A program made the translations under genes and the position numbers. From positions 16,074,722-16,138,721 of the forward strand of contig OZ037766.1 in NCBI GenBank assembly GCA_964035545.1: a stretch of DNA of 64,000 bases, written 5' to 3'. The notes under the pieces are model-generated. The model did not search any database, was not told the DNA's origin, and saw only the letters and a list, made by a program, of their open reading frames with translations. Origin of the DNA: Bugula neritina. Taxonomy: Eukaryota > Bryozoa > Gymnolaemata > Cheilostomatida > Bugulidae. This document shows positions 51,042 to 62,850 of this stretch, piece by piece; position 1 is the stretch's first letter; the number at the start of each line of letters is the position of its first letter.

Positions 51042-51433
51042 ACTGTCGAAATATACATGAACAGACTAGAAACAATTAAAGCCCTATATTATTATTATAT
51101 TCTTGTTTACAAAATAGAGCTGGGAAGTGAATTATCAACAAAATAAATTTACAAAACAAGCCATGTATTTCCTACCAAGCTGTTTCAAAATCAAAAAGTG
51201 AAAAAAGGTGAGTTAAAAACAGGTTTTTTCACACAAAATCTGATGAACAAGTATTATCTCAAGTGTGCGCCATCAAGGACTGACTAACTGAAAACAAGCA
51301 GGAATTTAATGGCTGTACACAGAGAACAAGGAACTATAGCCATTCATGGTATAACAGCTTTTACAGCCATTCAATAGCAGGTAAAGGCAGACCATTGCAA
51401 TTAAAAAACAGTTCATTACTTCAAACTGTAAAT

Positions 51434-54400
51434 TTAATCAACACTAGACGATGCTTGTCTTCTCTCAACTACATGCACAATTTCAAATAGCACCTACAAT
51501 GGTAATACAATATCTAAAGTATTTGGCACCAGACAATATTTTATGTATTGCATGCTTTAAAGCAAGTTTACAAAGACGATAGCACATCGTACAGAAATAA
51601 CATAAAAAAGTTCTTATAGCTAAAAACTTATACAGACAAATTTTGATTTCTTAAAAGAGTTGCAATGCAAAAATATGAATTGCTAGCTTTCAATGATTCA
51701 AGCAAAATTTTAAAAATATTAAGAAAGTATTCCTACCTCTACTAGAATAAGTATGATGATCATCCACTCAAGTCTGACCTCATGCTTTGTATTTAAATGA
51801 TCTCTGAGTAAGTCAACTAGATCCATACAATGACTCAACTTGTTATTCATAACCTACAATACCAAAACATGAGTTTGATGTTTACATGCAACGCAGTGGT
51901 TGGTATTGGTCAGAGAGTTGGATATATCACCTATAACCTGCACAACACACAATTGCACTTTAAACCAACTGAATAAACAAACGTGCAAAAATATTTAAAA
52001 AATTTTTTTATGTGAAATTACCCAAACTAATACACCGCCTCTATAAATAAAGCTGGTGATAAAGAGGTGTATTATATAAGCTTGTATGAACATTAATTAA
52101 TATAACGTAATACAAGGAGTCAAAAAGACCTCTTATGATACAACATAGCAAAAGTTGTCAGAAAACATCTAATAACTTAACATAGTACTGTGAGTTAAAA
52201 GACCTCTAATGATAATGTACAACATAGTGTTGGTGTGTGTTACTAACAATCAACTACTTTTACCATCAGCTCATAGAAGTAGAAAGTAAATAATGTAGAG
52301 AATTGATGTGTTAAAATCTAACCCGAGTTCTATTAGATATATTGAAATAAGATTGAGACTGCTTATAGAGCCTCTCAAGATCATCTCTATCCCAATAGAA
52401 ATCTGGAGTGTCAAGTAAATCAGAGCTGAGATTAATGAGATGGCTGAGATTAAACAGCTCGCCTGTCTTCTGCAACACTTGTTTGCGGGAAAGTTTCAGC
52501 TGCCCTCCTTCTCGAAGATTCTAAAATAAGATGAGAACAGAAAAAGTTTGCATTTATACTAGTTAGACAATTATAAAGATAAAGCCGTGGTCTAGGGGTT
52601 AGAGCATTTGCCTAGGAAGCATGGAGTCTTGGGTTCGAACCTCGACAAAGGCCATTGGTGATGTCAGGAAGAACATCCAGTCATAATTGCTCCTGTGCCC
52701 CATTTAAATAAGCCTTTAGTCCAATTTAACAAAAAACCCCTTCCATCAGGGGTTTTCTCAAAGGGATGGTGACTATAAAACGATCAAGCCTCTGGTCTTT
52801 TGCAGCAGCAAAAACAGTTTTAAATAATTTAAATTGAACAATTAACAATTTGATTAAAATCATTTGACCACATTCCTATAACAAAAGTTTAGACATCAAA
52901 GCTTGTATTATGTAATATTTATTTTCAAAACATAACAATTTAAAAAAGTAAGTCAGTTTAAACAAATAATATGAACAAATTACTAAATAAATAACACAGA
53001 AGGTCATCTACTCTTGGAGTACCACTTACGTACCTCAGTCACATCTTCTATAGACTCAATATATTCAGCTAGCGTAGCTTCCCATATGCCAAGCTTTACT
53101 AAAATAGTATCAAGTTGAGTTGGTAAAAGTTTTGTGACAATGTTTGTGACACTCTATCATAGCAGTGATTTTATAGAAAGTATTGACAACTAGTACAATA
53201 AATGCCTGGAAATGATGAGTACTTAGTTCAAAATGTTGACAAACCTGAATTCATTAAACTATTGGAGCGGGTATATTTCTCCATTGTTATATCAGTTGAT
53301 TTACTTAGTACTACTTTATTATTGACAATCTTTCCTTTGCTGTTGCTTTCTGTGCTCCTGCTTAGACAGAAATGGAAAATAAAACTATAGATGATTAAAC
53401 ATTATAAACACTAGGCCAAATAAGTTATCCGACATTTAAAAATAACATATTATAGAAGTATGATTCACAAACATTATTATTTTTCTACTCATTAAAGAAT
53501 AATACAGTTCACTTAATAAATAAATAACTTGAAAGTATCCTTGTTACCCTATATCTTAGTCCTAGACAAAACAACTCTAACCAATTGTCTATTACATACA
53601 TATAGATTATTCTCTATAAGTAACTGGCTCTTTCCAAGGTCTTCAAACATTATGTAATGATTTATGTAAATGTGTGCATATTTTGAAGTCAATTATTATG
53701 AGTGTCTAAGCATTTTCAAAGGCTTAGTATCTAAACAATTCAAATTAACATTAAATAAATTATTGAGGTCAAACATAATCATATTCCTCAACATATTGGT
53801 TAGTACAACTAAATTTACAATAACAAGCTGCACCCAAAATATTTTTGACTTAATTTCAGTACATACTTGTGCCACATTTAAAGTAAATAAAATAGTTCAC
53901 ATTGATAAAAGTTTTAGAGTGAAAAGCAGTGACTGTGAATATAAACAATTTACCAAGTAATACGAAAATGACAATAGTTGGATATAATACTACACTACTA
54001 TAAGACATGTAACTATAACTAGAATATACACTACCTACTTGGAGTGCATGTAGTCCATTGTCTCAGCCTCATGCTCTATTACTTTTACTTCATATGGATC
54101 TTGCTCAAATATTCTCACAGATGTGAGGAAATTTGACTGTTCCTCCATAGGAACATTCCAGAATACAACTGCACCCTGCCTGCATTAATTCAAATGCTAT
54201 TTAAAACATGAATAATACAACTTATTTAACTTATTTATAAGCAAAGGAGTATTTGTGTTTCTGTTGTGTAAAATCAACACAAATCAAATAATAATCAGAT
54301 AGCATGTAAAAATATTGCATAATTTGATAAAATACTTTAAACTAACGAAAATAAAAAAAGTTTCGAAAAATAATTAATGTTACCTGAAGACAACAATATC

Positions 54401-55423
54401 CCTGGGTTCAGCATCAATTGTGTATAAAGCAGTCAGATACTTTGCATTTTCCAAATCTAAAAAATTAAGAAACATATATTGCAGTTACAACTAAAAATGG
54501 ATGACTATGCTGAGAATTTTTACCAGAACTCTTGATATGAAATTCAACATCACAAACATGAAAACTAGAGATTACATTATGATATGATAGCAGATCAAAA
54601 CCATATATTTACCAGGGGGGAGTTCTTTTTCTTCATATAGACCCTCTTGCACAATGTGCACCATGAGCTCTTCTAGGTCATACTCACTAGCTGTAGATAT
54701 TGCAGTAACATTAAATATTCCAGGCTGAAATTTATAACACACAAATTTACAATTATTATACAATGTTGAAAATTCCATTATTCTCACACATAATTTATAA
54801 CTGAAAAAGTAAAATGTATAGTAAAAATCTTTAGCAATAACAATCACATGAACTCAAAGCACATACAATAAAATATATTAGGCTCATCACATTTACAGAG
54901 TATTGACTGTGGGCAGTTATGTAACATAAGCATTAAAAATTGACAGATGTAATATCTTCTAAAATTATGAATTTTGCAAAAATCTATAAGTAAAATTATG
55001 ACAGTTTGTAAAGGCCTTTACAAGAATTTTGATGCTAGCTCATTATGTAAAATTTTCTGCCTTATCAACTAATTATCTATTTTATAAGTTTAAAATGCTT
55101 TTCATTTGTAGATTCCCAGTTCTCTAATAAGTAACCATTATATCAATTTGGTATAAAAAGAGTTTCCCGATTTATAAAGAATAAATTACCTGATTAGTTG
55201 AAGGTGGAACTTTTTTCCTAACTGGTCTTTTAGTAAAGGGATTTGCAGTAAAAATAAAACTTCTATGTTGCATACATTTGAAATGGTTTTTATTAATCCC
55301 ATAGTTTAAAGATATTGAGATATTTGGAATTGAGGGATAAGGTTGAAGAAATCTAAATCCGAGTTTGTATGCAGAGTTTTGCACGCACATCCTAATCCAA
55401 CAGTTTTGGAAAGGAGCTGACAT
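51434..55423 (-). CDS. RMND1: RMND1, mitochondrial DUF155 protein, complete
   Basis: Homologue of human RMND1 (required for meiotic nuclear division 1), an inner mitochondrial membrane protein that supports mitochondrial translation. Nine coding exons, 5' to 3': 55190-55423 (ATG), 54613-54724, 54384-54456, 54039-54179, 53245-53357, 53034-53098, 52323-52520, 51737-51853, 51434-51493 (TAA). Phases agree: 371 codons, 370 residues. The first exon is basic and hydroxylated, as expected for a mitochondrial presequence. Core matches: [67 protein letters not shown], and the C-terminal [20 protein letters not shown], a single membrane segment. The tail ([10 protein letters not shown]) extends beyond the human end. 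The start was chosen because it opens the frame just after a good acceptor (TTGTGTTTTAG/CAAAACAATG), so an untranslated first exon lies upstream. Confidence 0.95.
52584..52780 (+). repeat. tRNA-derived SINE, best preserved copy
   Basis: In an RMND1 intron, antisense to the gene. The first 70 bases look like a tRNA: A box in GTGGTCTAGGGGTTAGAGC, B box GGGTTCGAACCTCG, with a loop reading CTAGGAA (AGG anticodon-like, similar to tRNA-Pro). The body has GATGTCAGGAAGAACATCCA and CAGTCATAATTGCTCCTGTG, and the tail TTCCATCAGGGGTTTTCTCA and GGTGACTATA. The body and tail are shared with the repeat at 4.0 kb. It is not a functional tRNA gene because it continues into the SINE body. Confidence 0.85.
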
Positions 55424-56454
55424 TGTTTTGCTAAAACACAACAAATTATATTACTAAATTAAAAACAATTACCCTAAAAAGGGTTAGATAATTTGTAAGC
55501 ATAAATCTACTTTAATAATATAAAATAAAACGATCATTTCAAAATGTATGGTCAGTACTACAATACTGTTTAGTATTTTATGAGCTGGTGACCCAACTTT
55601 TTGTAATTAATACTATATAGTTAGTGCATTCATTTATGCTTTCACTTCAACATTGTTTAATAGTAAATTGAAACATTAGCAAGAATATAAAATACGTATG
55701 TTATTTCGAATGTAAAAAACTCAATTTTGCTATTACTGACAAAAAATCTGATTTTAAAAAAATATAAATGATATCAAAATTTAGAGTGTATAAAACCATG
55801 TCATCACTTATATTAAGCAGCTGGTAAACTATGTTGGATTTATTCATACCTGTTCACTATTCCACAGACTAAAAAGGAAACTACAGAATAGAAGGGGACC
55901 TAGTGTTTGTATTTCTTAAAAAATATCCTCCCTGGAATAATTCTTACTTAGACACACATGTGCTAAAGTGATGCTCACAATTCAAAATTATTTTTATATT
56001 GACTGGAGCACCATATATAATTTTGAATTTAAAAATTTACATGCGTGCAAGAAATTTTGATAACCTGCATCAACAATTCAGATAAAATTAAACTTAATTT
56101 ACCTTAATTATTTTGAAATCAACATTTATCTACAATTAAATATATTAAATAACAATAAAATTAAAACAAAACAGTTAAAACTTCATGGCCATGTAATGAA
56201 ATCAATTATAAATCTGTATAACGAGTTTAAAAGCATAGTAAATTGCTAAACCAAAAATAAAAATATTTCATTAAAACACTATAACTACTAAAATGAAACA
56301 ATTAATACTATAATTCAACAAATTTATTTGAAACCTTGCTACAAAGTTAAATGCTAAAAGAAGTTCAATAACTTCAATTTGGAGTTTGATTTGCTCAATT
56401 TCCAAAGAATCTAGCAACTAGTGACTCCAGCTAGTTTATTAAAATTTTAGTCAA

Positions 56455-57062
56455 CTCGAGCCAACTAGCAATAGTAGCCTACTACTACTAGTACTATTAC
56501 TCGAGCAATTCAAGTTAGGTCACTGATTTTAGCCAGTTATCTCACAACAAGAAATTTCGAGTATTAGAGACAGAGAGTACAACTACTTGTGTCAACATAA
56601 ACTTGATATTACTTATAAATTAACTTACAGTTATAGTATAGACGCAGCCCTTCGGCCTTGGCCCTTGTCCATTGCGATGGAGCTTGCATTGTGAAGCCTT
56701 CCAGGTTAAATTTATAAATATCAATATCATTGAATATAATTTTATGACTTATTTTGGTGAATCATCATCAGATTCAATACCACCATGATCATTATTATCA
56801 TTTAATTTTATCTTTTTCAATTTTTAATATTTTAAACTGAGTTTAACTTGATTTTTATTATATCAAAATGAAAATCGAAACTAACACTGAATATTCTATT
56901 CAAAATCAATAAAATTAGAACAAGCTGGCGACTTAAACTTTAACTTAAAGTACAAGATAAACTTAAAGTACTTGCAGATTAAGATTATCAATATCATTAT
57001 GATTAAGTTTAACTTTAAATACTACTAGTACTAGTAGTAGTATTACTTGCACAGTCACTGTC
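56455..57062. repeat. ACT/AGT-rich simple DNA with a palindrome
   Basis: Clusters such as CCTACTACTACTAGTACTAT (56.47 kb) and TACTACTAGTACTAGTAGTA (57.02 kb); CTACTAGTACTAGTAG is a perfect palindrome. The RMND1 5' UTR exon candidate lies between the clusters. Confidence 0.55.
56629..56700 (-). promoter_or_regulatory. Probable RMND1 5' UTR exon with an upstream ATG
   Basis: A GC-rich block in AT-rich DNA ending in a perfect donor (AACT/GTAAGT at 56629). The RMND1 coding exon begins just after a strong acceptor, so an upstream exon is expected, and this is the best candidate. It contains ATG at 56687-56689 in a fair context (ACAATGC), reading MQAPSQWTRAKAEGLRLYYN before the junction and then out of frame with RMND1. 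It is therefore either an upstream ORF overlapping the main start, or the first exon of another transcript. The 5' edge is unknown. Confidence 0.4.
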
Positions 57063-57649
57063 AGTTGTCACACTCACAGTGCTGGTGCATTTGCAGTGTT
57101 GAATCGTTTTTGTTTTTCAAAGTTAAATGATTGATTTGACACTAGATAAATTGAATTGCAACAAATCTTCATAAACGTAAACAACTCGGACTTTGTAATC
57201 ACTCAATTAAACTATTTAAAACTTGCATAAAGGTGAACTCATGAAGTTTGAGTTTCAGTTTGAATAGAAAGGGCCAGTTTTTAAAACAATAGCCAGGGAT
57301 TTTCCGCGAGTAAAGTTAGGTTCGGTCTTAGCAGGTATATTAATCTTAGCGTTTTACAAAGCGCATCAATTGATACATGCATGGCTGTTTAAACTATAAG
57401 AAAGACATATCGCAACCTTATTGGCTACTGCGTTTTAAAAACAACAAAATACACCACGCTGGGAGTAGCTTAAGTGCAACAAAAATTAGGAGAGCGAAAT
57501 TTACAAAAAATAATATATATATAAATAATCCTCAAAGTAATATGGGTGTCGTACTGAGTCTAAAGTGCTGGGTGGATTAAAGTTTTACAGCAATGAACTG
57601 GAAAGTTACTATTTCTAGTTCAGTGTTTTACAGGTAGTAAAATTTTATT

Positions 57650-58400
57650 TATACTATTACTATTAGTATTAACTTTAAGTATAACTTTAAGTACAAGTTT
57701 TAGGTTAAAACAACCTTATACACTATTATACTGATGAAATTTTTTAAATTAATGTAGTGGGCATGGCTTTAACCACAAAGTTTCTATGAGTATGACTTTG
57801 GTTGGATCTAAATCGAATTCAAAGCCTATCAGTATCACAGTGATAGACTGATACTATCACTATCGGTAACGCTATCAATAGGCTATCACTTATCAGTATC
57901 AGTATCTATTCATTCTATGGCTATACTATAGACTATACTCTGTAGAATTACTCTTAGAGTAAGAGTGTTACTGTTAGACTAAGACAAGATTAAAAAATAA
58001 GACTAAGACTAAGAGTAATACTATAACTATAAGTATAAACTATAAGACTAAACTCTAAAGTATAATATAAATATCAATTATGAATTGTAATAATATTAAT
58101 AAGCATGAAACTAAAATAAAAAATGTTATTGTTAATATAAAATAATATTAATATTAGTACTATAATTAATATTGAATAATATTAAATTGGTAATTAATAT
58201 TACACCTATGCTTATCCTTATATTATAGTCATTTAGTTTTACATTTAAATTGTTATTTAATTTTATACCATAAAAATAAAATGAATATTAATAATTATAA
58301 TATTTATATTGATTATTAGTATTACTTACAGTTAGTATCACTATTAGTATTAGTAATAGTATTACACTATTAGAGTTAGTTCTACTATAATCTAAATTTA
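57650..58400. repeat. Degenerate ACT/TAG/AAT-type simple sequence
   Basis: Long run of words such as GATACTATCACTATCGGTAA, AGACTAAGACTAAGAGTAAT and TAGTATTAGTAATAGTATTA, strongly depleted in C+G. Similar text occurs at 47.43-47.85 kb by the TTC12 start. No fixed period. Confidence 0.6.
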
Positions 58401-58605
58401 TTTATAGTAAATATTTATATTATTATAATGATAATTATCTATATTAGCGTTACATTTACCATTTAGTTTTAAGTTACTGTAACACTAGCAGCAACTTAAT
58501 GAGTAAAACCAGCAGTAATAGTGGAATTGTTATGTTATGGTGGGTTCTAGTATGCTTTTAATTATTGCATTTGCCACAGTTATGTAATCCAACAGAGACT
58601 ACGCT

Positions 58606-58894
58606 TGGTTTGCCGTGAAAAGAAGCAATAACTATATTTAATACATAGATAATATAAAACAAGTTACATCAGTATACTAAGTAAGCACATCAAGTTAGAT
58701 TCTAGTATATCAAACAGTCTACTCTCTATTAGTCTAACTCTCCAACTGTCTGTCCAGAAGGCATTCACTTGGTAGGGGGTCATCACGTGCCTACATATGA
58801 TTGGAGGCTCGTATACCAGCTGTATTGTCCCTCCGCATTCCAAACGGAAGGTTATAGAACAAACGCCATGACTGCACTTCTACTAGCCATTACA
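58606..58894 (+). repeat. LTR-like dispersed repeat, copy 2 (divergent)
   Basis: An AT-rich head (AGCAATAACTATATTTAATA), then a GC-richer part with CCAGAAGGCATTCACTTGG, an ATTGG box (ATGATTGGAGGCTCG) and CCGCATTCC, ending TACTAGCCATTACA. Same architecture and terminus as copies 1 and 3, but more diverged. Ends are approximate. Confidence 0.5.
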
Positions 58895-59561
58895 ATAGTT
58901 AGTGTAACTGTAGCATTAACTGTGTAAGCTGTACAGTTTGCTATTCCTAATACTATTTTTATTTTTAATATCTAATTTTGCTATTAATAATAATAATTAT
59001 AACTTAGTATTAGATTTGGTATTACATCTAATACAGTCTAATGCAGTACTATAATTTCAATAAATAACTTAGTACTATATAAAACCCATGCTATATAATA
59101 TGGCGATTCGATAATAAACGGTTCTGGTTAGTTTCATTGTTTCTAAGATCTTCTGAATCTACGGATTTCCGAGGAGCAAGAATTTCTTTGACCACTGAGC
59201 TCTATCAGTAATGGAAAGTGACAACATAAAGATATTGTGGGATTTCAACATACACATTGGCAGAAAAAAAGGCTAGAAGTTAGAAAATTGTGGTAGTTGT
59301 CAAATGTAACGCAGAATCATTGATTGCTAATATTACTGTCACTGGTGACTACTAAGTGAAAAAGAAAAAAAAGTCAGAAAAGATAGCAACATCTCATAAT
59401 CTGGTACTAGAACTGCATTTTCTAGCTCTACCAAATTTGATGTGATATTCACACTTTTTTCTATTTATTATCATTTAGTAATATTGTTGTAGTTTTGTGC
59501 AATACTCAATTTGGGTGTTATTGCTTGCTGGTAATTACTGCATATCCACTGTGAGGTTATA

Positions 59562-59970
59562 TGAAGAACCGAACGAGTTGATCAGGTAACAAGAAACTGT
59601 ATTGAAGTCAATTACACACGATAAAATTAGTATACATGTAAAAGAGCAAAAGAGTACAGTAGTCGAAACAATTACATATAGTCAACCTAGTTAGCTACTA
59701 ACACCGTCCATGACTACTGTGGGCGCCGGAAGGCATTGCTTATATACATGAGGTGGATCCTGATTGGATGATACAAGATTCCGGCGGTGTCGTCCGTAGT
59801 TGCTGACAGTGTCGCCCGTATCTACTAATAGGGCACCGCATGAAAATTCAGCATGACTTGGAGCACCGCATGGAAATGCGGCATGACTTGGAGTTGTCGT
59901 CCTTGACCATAATCTATAGAGTTATGTTTAGCAGGGGGTACTGGGAAATATACTTCCCCTAACCATTACA
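59562..59970 (+). repeat. LTR-like dispersed repeat, copy 3
   Basis: Begins near TGAAGAACCGAACGAGTTG, has an AT-rich head (GGTAACAAGAAACTGTATTG), then GGGCGCCGGAAGGCATTGCT followed by TATATA, a CTGATTGGATG box, TTCCGGCGGTG, two tandem GCACCGCATG...ATGACTTGGAG units, and ends TTCCCCTAACCATTACA. TATA flanks are present on both sides, a possible target duplication. The TG...CA termini, CCAAT and TATA-like boxes suggest a solo LTR. It ends 78 bp before the COMMD9 ATG. Confidence 0.6.
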
Positions 59971-60047
59971 ATATAAAATGTTTAATTTCTTTTAATAGGT
60001 ATTTTCATCAGCTTTTCACCATTACTGTGGTTTTCCTATCTGTTACA

Positions 60048-62515
60048 ATGGCATCTAAACCCAAGACAAAGAATATGTGGCAAAATTTACTCAAGGTAAA
60101 GTTGTTATTGAATTGCCCAATTTCTACTAATATAGTAACTATCATCTAAGAATGTGCAAGTGAAAAAGTTAGTTTTTAAAATTGTAATGTCGTTGAATTT
60201 TATTACCAGTAGATGTTTTTAACTAAACTAACAAAGTATTTTCATAGGTCACAGACCAAGTCAAATTACAATGTGTTCAATGAGCAATGAGTCATGTATA
60301 TATTATTGAGTGGGTCCATAAATTAGGTTGCTTTTTAATATGATTTGTTCTCAGTTAAACATATTATTTGTAGGTGTCAAGTAAGAATGAATTAGTAAAG
60401 CTTTGTCATCAAGCAATATTGTACAGAGGTTTGGAGCCAGATCACATTCCTGAGTCAACAGTTGCTATGTGGAGCTCCCAACTATCTGCGACCAAAGGAG
60501 AAACCAAGCAGGTCATTTTTTAAATGCTTGGTGGTAGAAATTTTTCAAGCACAAAATTCTAAATCAAAAGAAAGTATTTTGTTGTGTGGTAAAGAGTTGT
60601 TACGCTGGTCTTGCATGAGGTTTATTGATCTCATTTGCTAAAGATTTTCATAAAAGTTGATCATAATAATGTAGTCAACTTTTAGTGTTCTGCTCATTTA
60701 GTTTAAAGTTTGTTACATTTCCTGTGGTGTAGATGAATTCAGTTTTATTATTGAAAAAAGATAAAAAAATTTTATAAGTTTTCATGATCATTGTACAACT
60801 GTTGAGTGTGTATGTTTCTGTTACAGATTATTTCCAGTCTGTCGGTGTTACTGCAGCGAGCCGTGTTCATCTGCTCCTCTGACACTGCGGCTGTATCTAC
60901 ATGCTTCCCTAGTGAGTATGACATTCAAATGTATTTCATCGAGTATACTGTTTTCATAACTTTTAAGGCTTTTTGAAAATTAAATTAAGTTTTGTACTTT
61001 TTTCGTATTATTTATTCATGGAAACTAGTAAGAAAATCTCTTGTTTAGTTTCTATCATTGAATTTCAAAGCCACCATATATTAACTATTGGTAAATTAGC
61101 AATTTTTATTAACAGTAATGCCTTGTTTGCTGACTTGCTGCCCGATGAGAAACAACTTGATTGGTGTTGTGGTGTTTCTGTTGAAACTATGTAGGCATCT
61201 TGAGGTTAAAATATTTTGTATCTTGAGTATCAATATTTTTATGGCATTATAGTGTTGGGATAAAAGTATCAATGCTTCTGGCCAAGAATGAATATTAATA
61301 TAAGAACTTTGACATATTTGTTTACTAATGTCAACATAAGTAGTTTCCACTCATAGCTCTGCTGACTAGAAGTAATATAATTCGTTATTTTATGAATTTG
61401 TATGTGTATTCTTGTAGCTCAAGTTTTATTATAACTAAATTATGGAAGTATTTTATTCATGTATTGCTTCCCAATACTTGTAGAAGACATGAGCAAAGAC
61501 CTGAAAGATTTACTTAGTACAATAGTTATAAATAACTTTTCTAATTGGAAATCAGCATTGATTGTATCGAATGGTGAGTTATTGCTGCAATGTGTAACTT
61601 GTAATAATGCAGTCTTGATATCAGCAGTCCTAATTTAAACCAGTGACATCATGTCTATCATTACATCAATGCGTTTCATCGTTTTTCCTAGTATTTGTTT
61701 ATTTTAAAATTTGTTATCAAGTCTGAAACAGCTTTTATAGAACTTTTCACTTTGTGAATATTTTTTATGTTTGATTTTGCAAACTGCAATTTGTAAATCT
61801 GAAGCAAAGATTTTAGAGTATTAACAGTTCACTCCTCATTAATTGAATTATAATTATATTATAATACATATTATATTGATACATACACAATTCCAGTGAC
61901 AATATTTTTATTGAATAAAATGATACACTTTGTTCATTTTATTATACACAATCAACACTTGTATATATATGTATTATTTCACTGATCTTCAGCTACTTTG
62001 CCACAATTGGTTGATGTCAAGTGTACCGTAAACAGCTCGATCACTAACTTTGGAATGGATGAACTTCCTGCAACAGAAGCTAAATGCGATCTTCAGCTTA
62101 AGGTCGGAGTTGCTTTATCTTCTGTACTTTCTGCATTTTTTTTTTCTGTATTTTGTATTTTAAATGTGATTTGACATCTAATAGTTGTTATAGTATTATA
62201 ATATCTAGTTTTGAAGGCTTTCAGATTAGAACACTTCAACTGACTTAGGATTTTGAAAATTGGATTCAAGTAAAAATATTTATTAAAAACATTTCAGCTG
62301 TTTCTATTATTTCATTATACAAAATTTAGAAAATCTAAGAATCTGATTGGCTTGTGTATCTAATGAGTTGTATTTTGTGCCACTTATAGATACAAGACCA
62401 TACGTCTGTTGACCAGTCATATCGCACTGTAAATGTACAACTGACAAAAGAGAAGCTCAATGCAATGCTTGATGGATTGGGCAAAATAAAAAACCAACTT
62501 GCGTCTGTAGCATAG
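60048..62515 (+). CDS. COMMD9: COMMD9, COMM domain protein, complete
   Basis: Subunit of the ten-member COMMD ring in the Commander complex, which works with the CCC and Retriever assemblies in endosome-to-surface recycling. Six exons: 60048-60095 (ATG), 60374-60511, 60827-60911, 61484-61573, 61993-62102, 62390-62515 (TAG). Phases agree: 198 residues, the same length as human COMMD9 from memory. The N-terminal helical HN domain (MASKPKTKNMWQNLLK to about residue 125) includes SSKNELVKLCHQAI and SLSVLLQRAVFIC. The C-terminal COMM domain starts LPQLVDVKCTVNSSI and has the conserved tryptophan-poor but typical LQLKIQDHT, VNVQLTKEKLNAMLDGLGKI. The exon 2 donor (CAG/GTCATT) is weak. A splice acceptor-like TTTCTTTTAATAG at 59997 suggests a 5' UTR intron. 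The 3' UTR probably overlaps that of the convergent neighbour. Confidence 0.95.
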
Positions 62516-62850
62516 AACTAACAGTGTTTTTATATTTAATTTATTTACCTTATGCAAAATAAGATGTATCATTTTTATTAGTAAGGAAATTCTAAATGAG
62601 AGTTTAATTTTTTATACACATTTTTCAATCGGCATATGAAAATATTAATAAATTATCAAATTGTTATAAATAATTTGTGAAATATATTCATGAAATATAC
62701 ATAGGAAATAGAGATGTGATTAGCTTGGTATCAAGTACAATAACTTCCATCTGTAAGGTTCATGCTATAGAACGTGCAGTAAAAGTGAAGGCAACAGTAG
62801 CACCAACTCAAACAGTAAACACATTGAAATGACCACAATATACAATAACT
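62516..62850. other. Convergent 3' UTR gap between COMMD9 and the MDR enzyme
   Basis: Only 335 bp separate two stop codons. Candidate poly(A) signals cross over: AATAAA for COMMD9 at 62647, and minus-strand AATAAA (plus TTTATT) for the other gene at 62574 and 62540. Confidence 0.6.
62647..62652 (+). terminator. Candidate poly(A) signal of COMMD9
   Basis: AATAAA 132 bases after the TAG. Assigned by position. Confidence 0.5.

Larger units (their letters stand above)
47658..51433. other. Intergenic region with TTC12 promoter side and repeats
   Basis: It should hold the TTC12 promoter (near 47.7-48.1 kb, ACT/AGT-rich) and the RMND1 3' UTR. It contains a palindromic MITE (48.2 kb), an LTR-like repeat (49.2-49.5 kb) and SINE pieces (49.9-50.4 kb). 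No other gene seen. Confidence 0.7.
55424..60047. other. Intergenic region between RMND1 and COMMD9 (divergent genes)
   Basis: It should hold both promoters. It contains a probable RMND1 5' UTR exon (56.63-56.70 kb), ACT/AGT-rich simple DNA (56.45-57.06 and 57.65-58.4 kb) and two LTR-like repeats (58.6-58.9 and 59.56-59.97 kb). A plus-strand 67-codon frame at 57.38 kb has no domain and is ignored. Confidence 0.65.

Noticed and set aside
52584-52656. A functional tRNA gene
   Set aside because: A and B boxes are present but the acceptor stem pairs poorly, no terminator follows, and the sequence runs into the SINE body shared with the 4.0-kb repeat.
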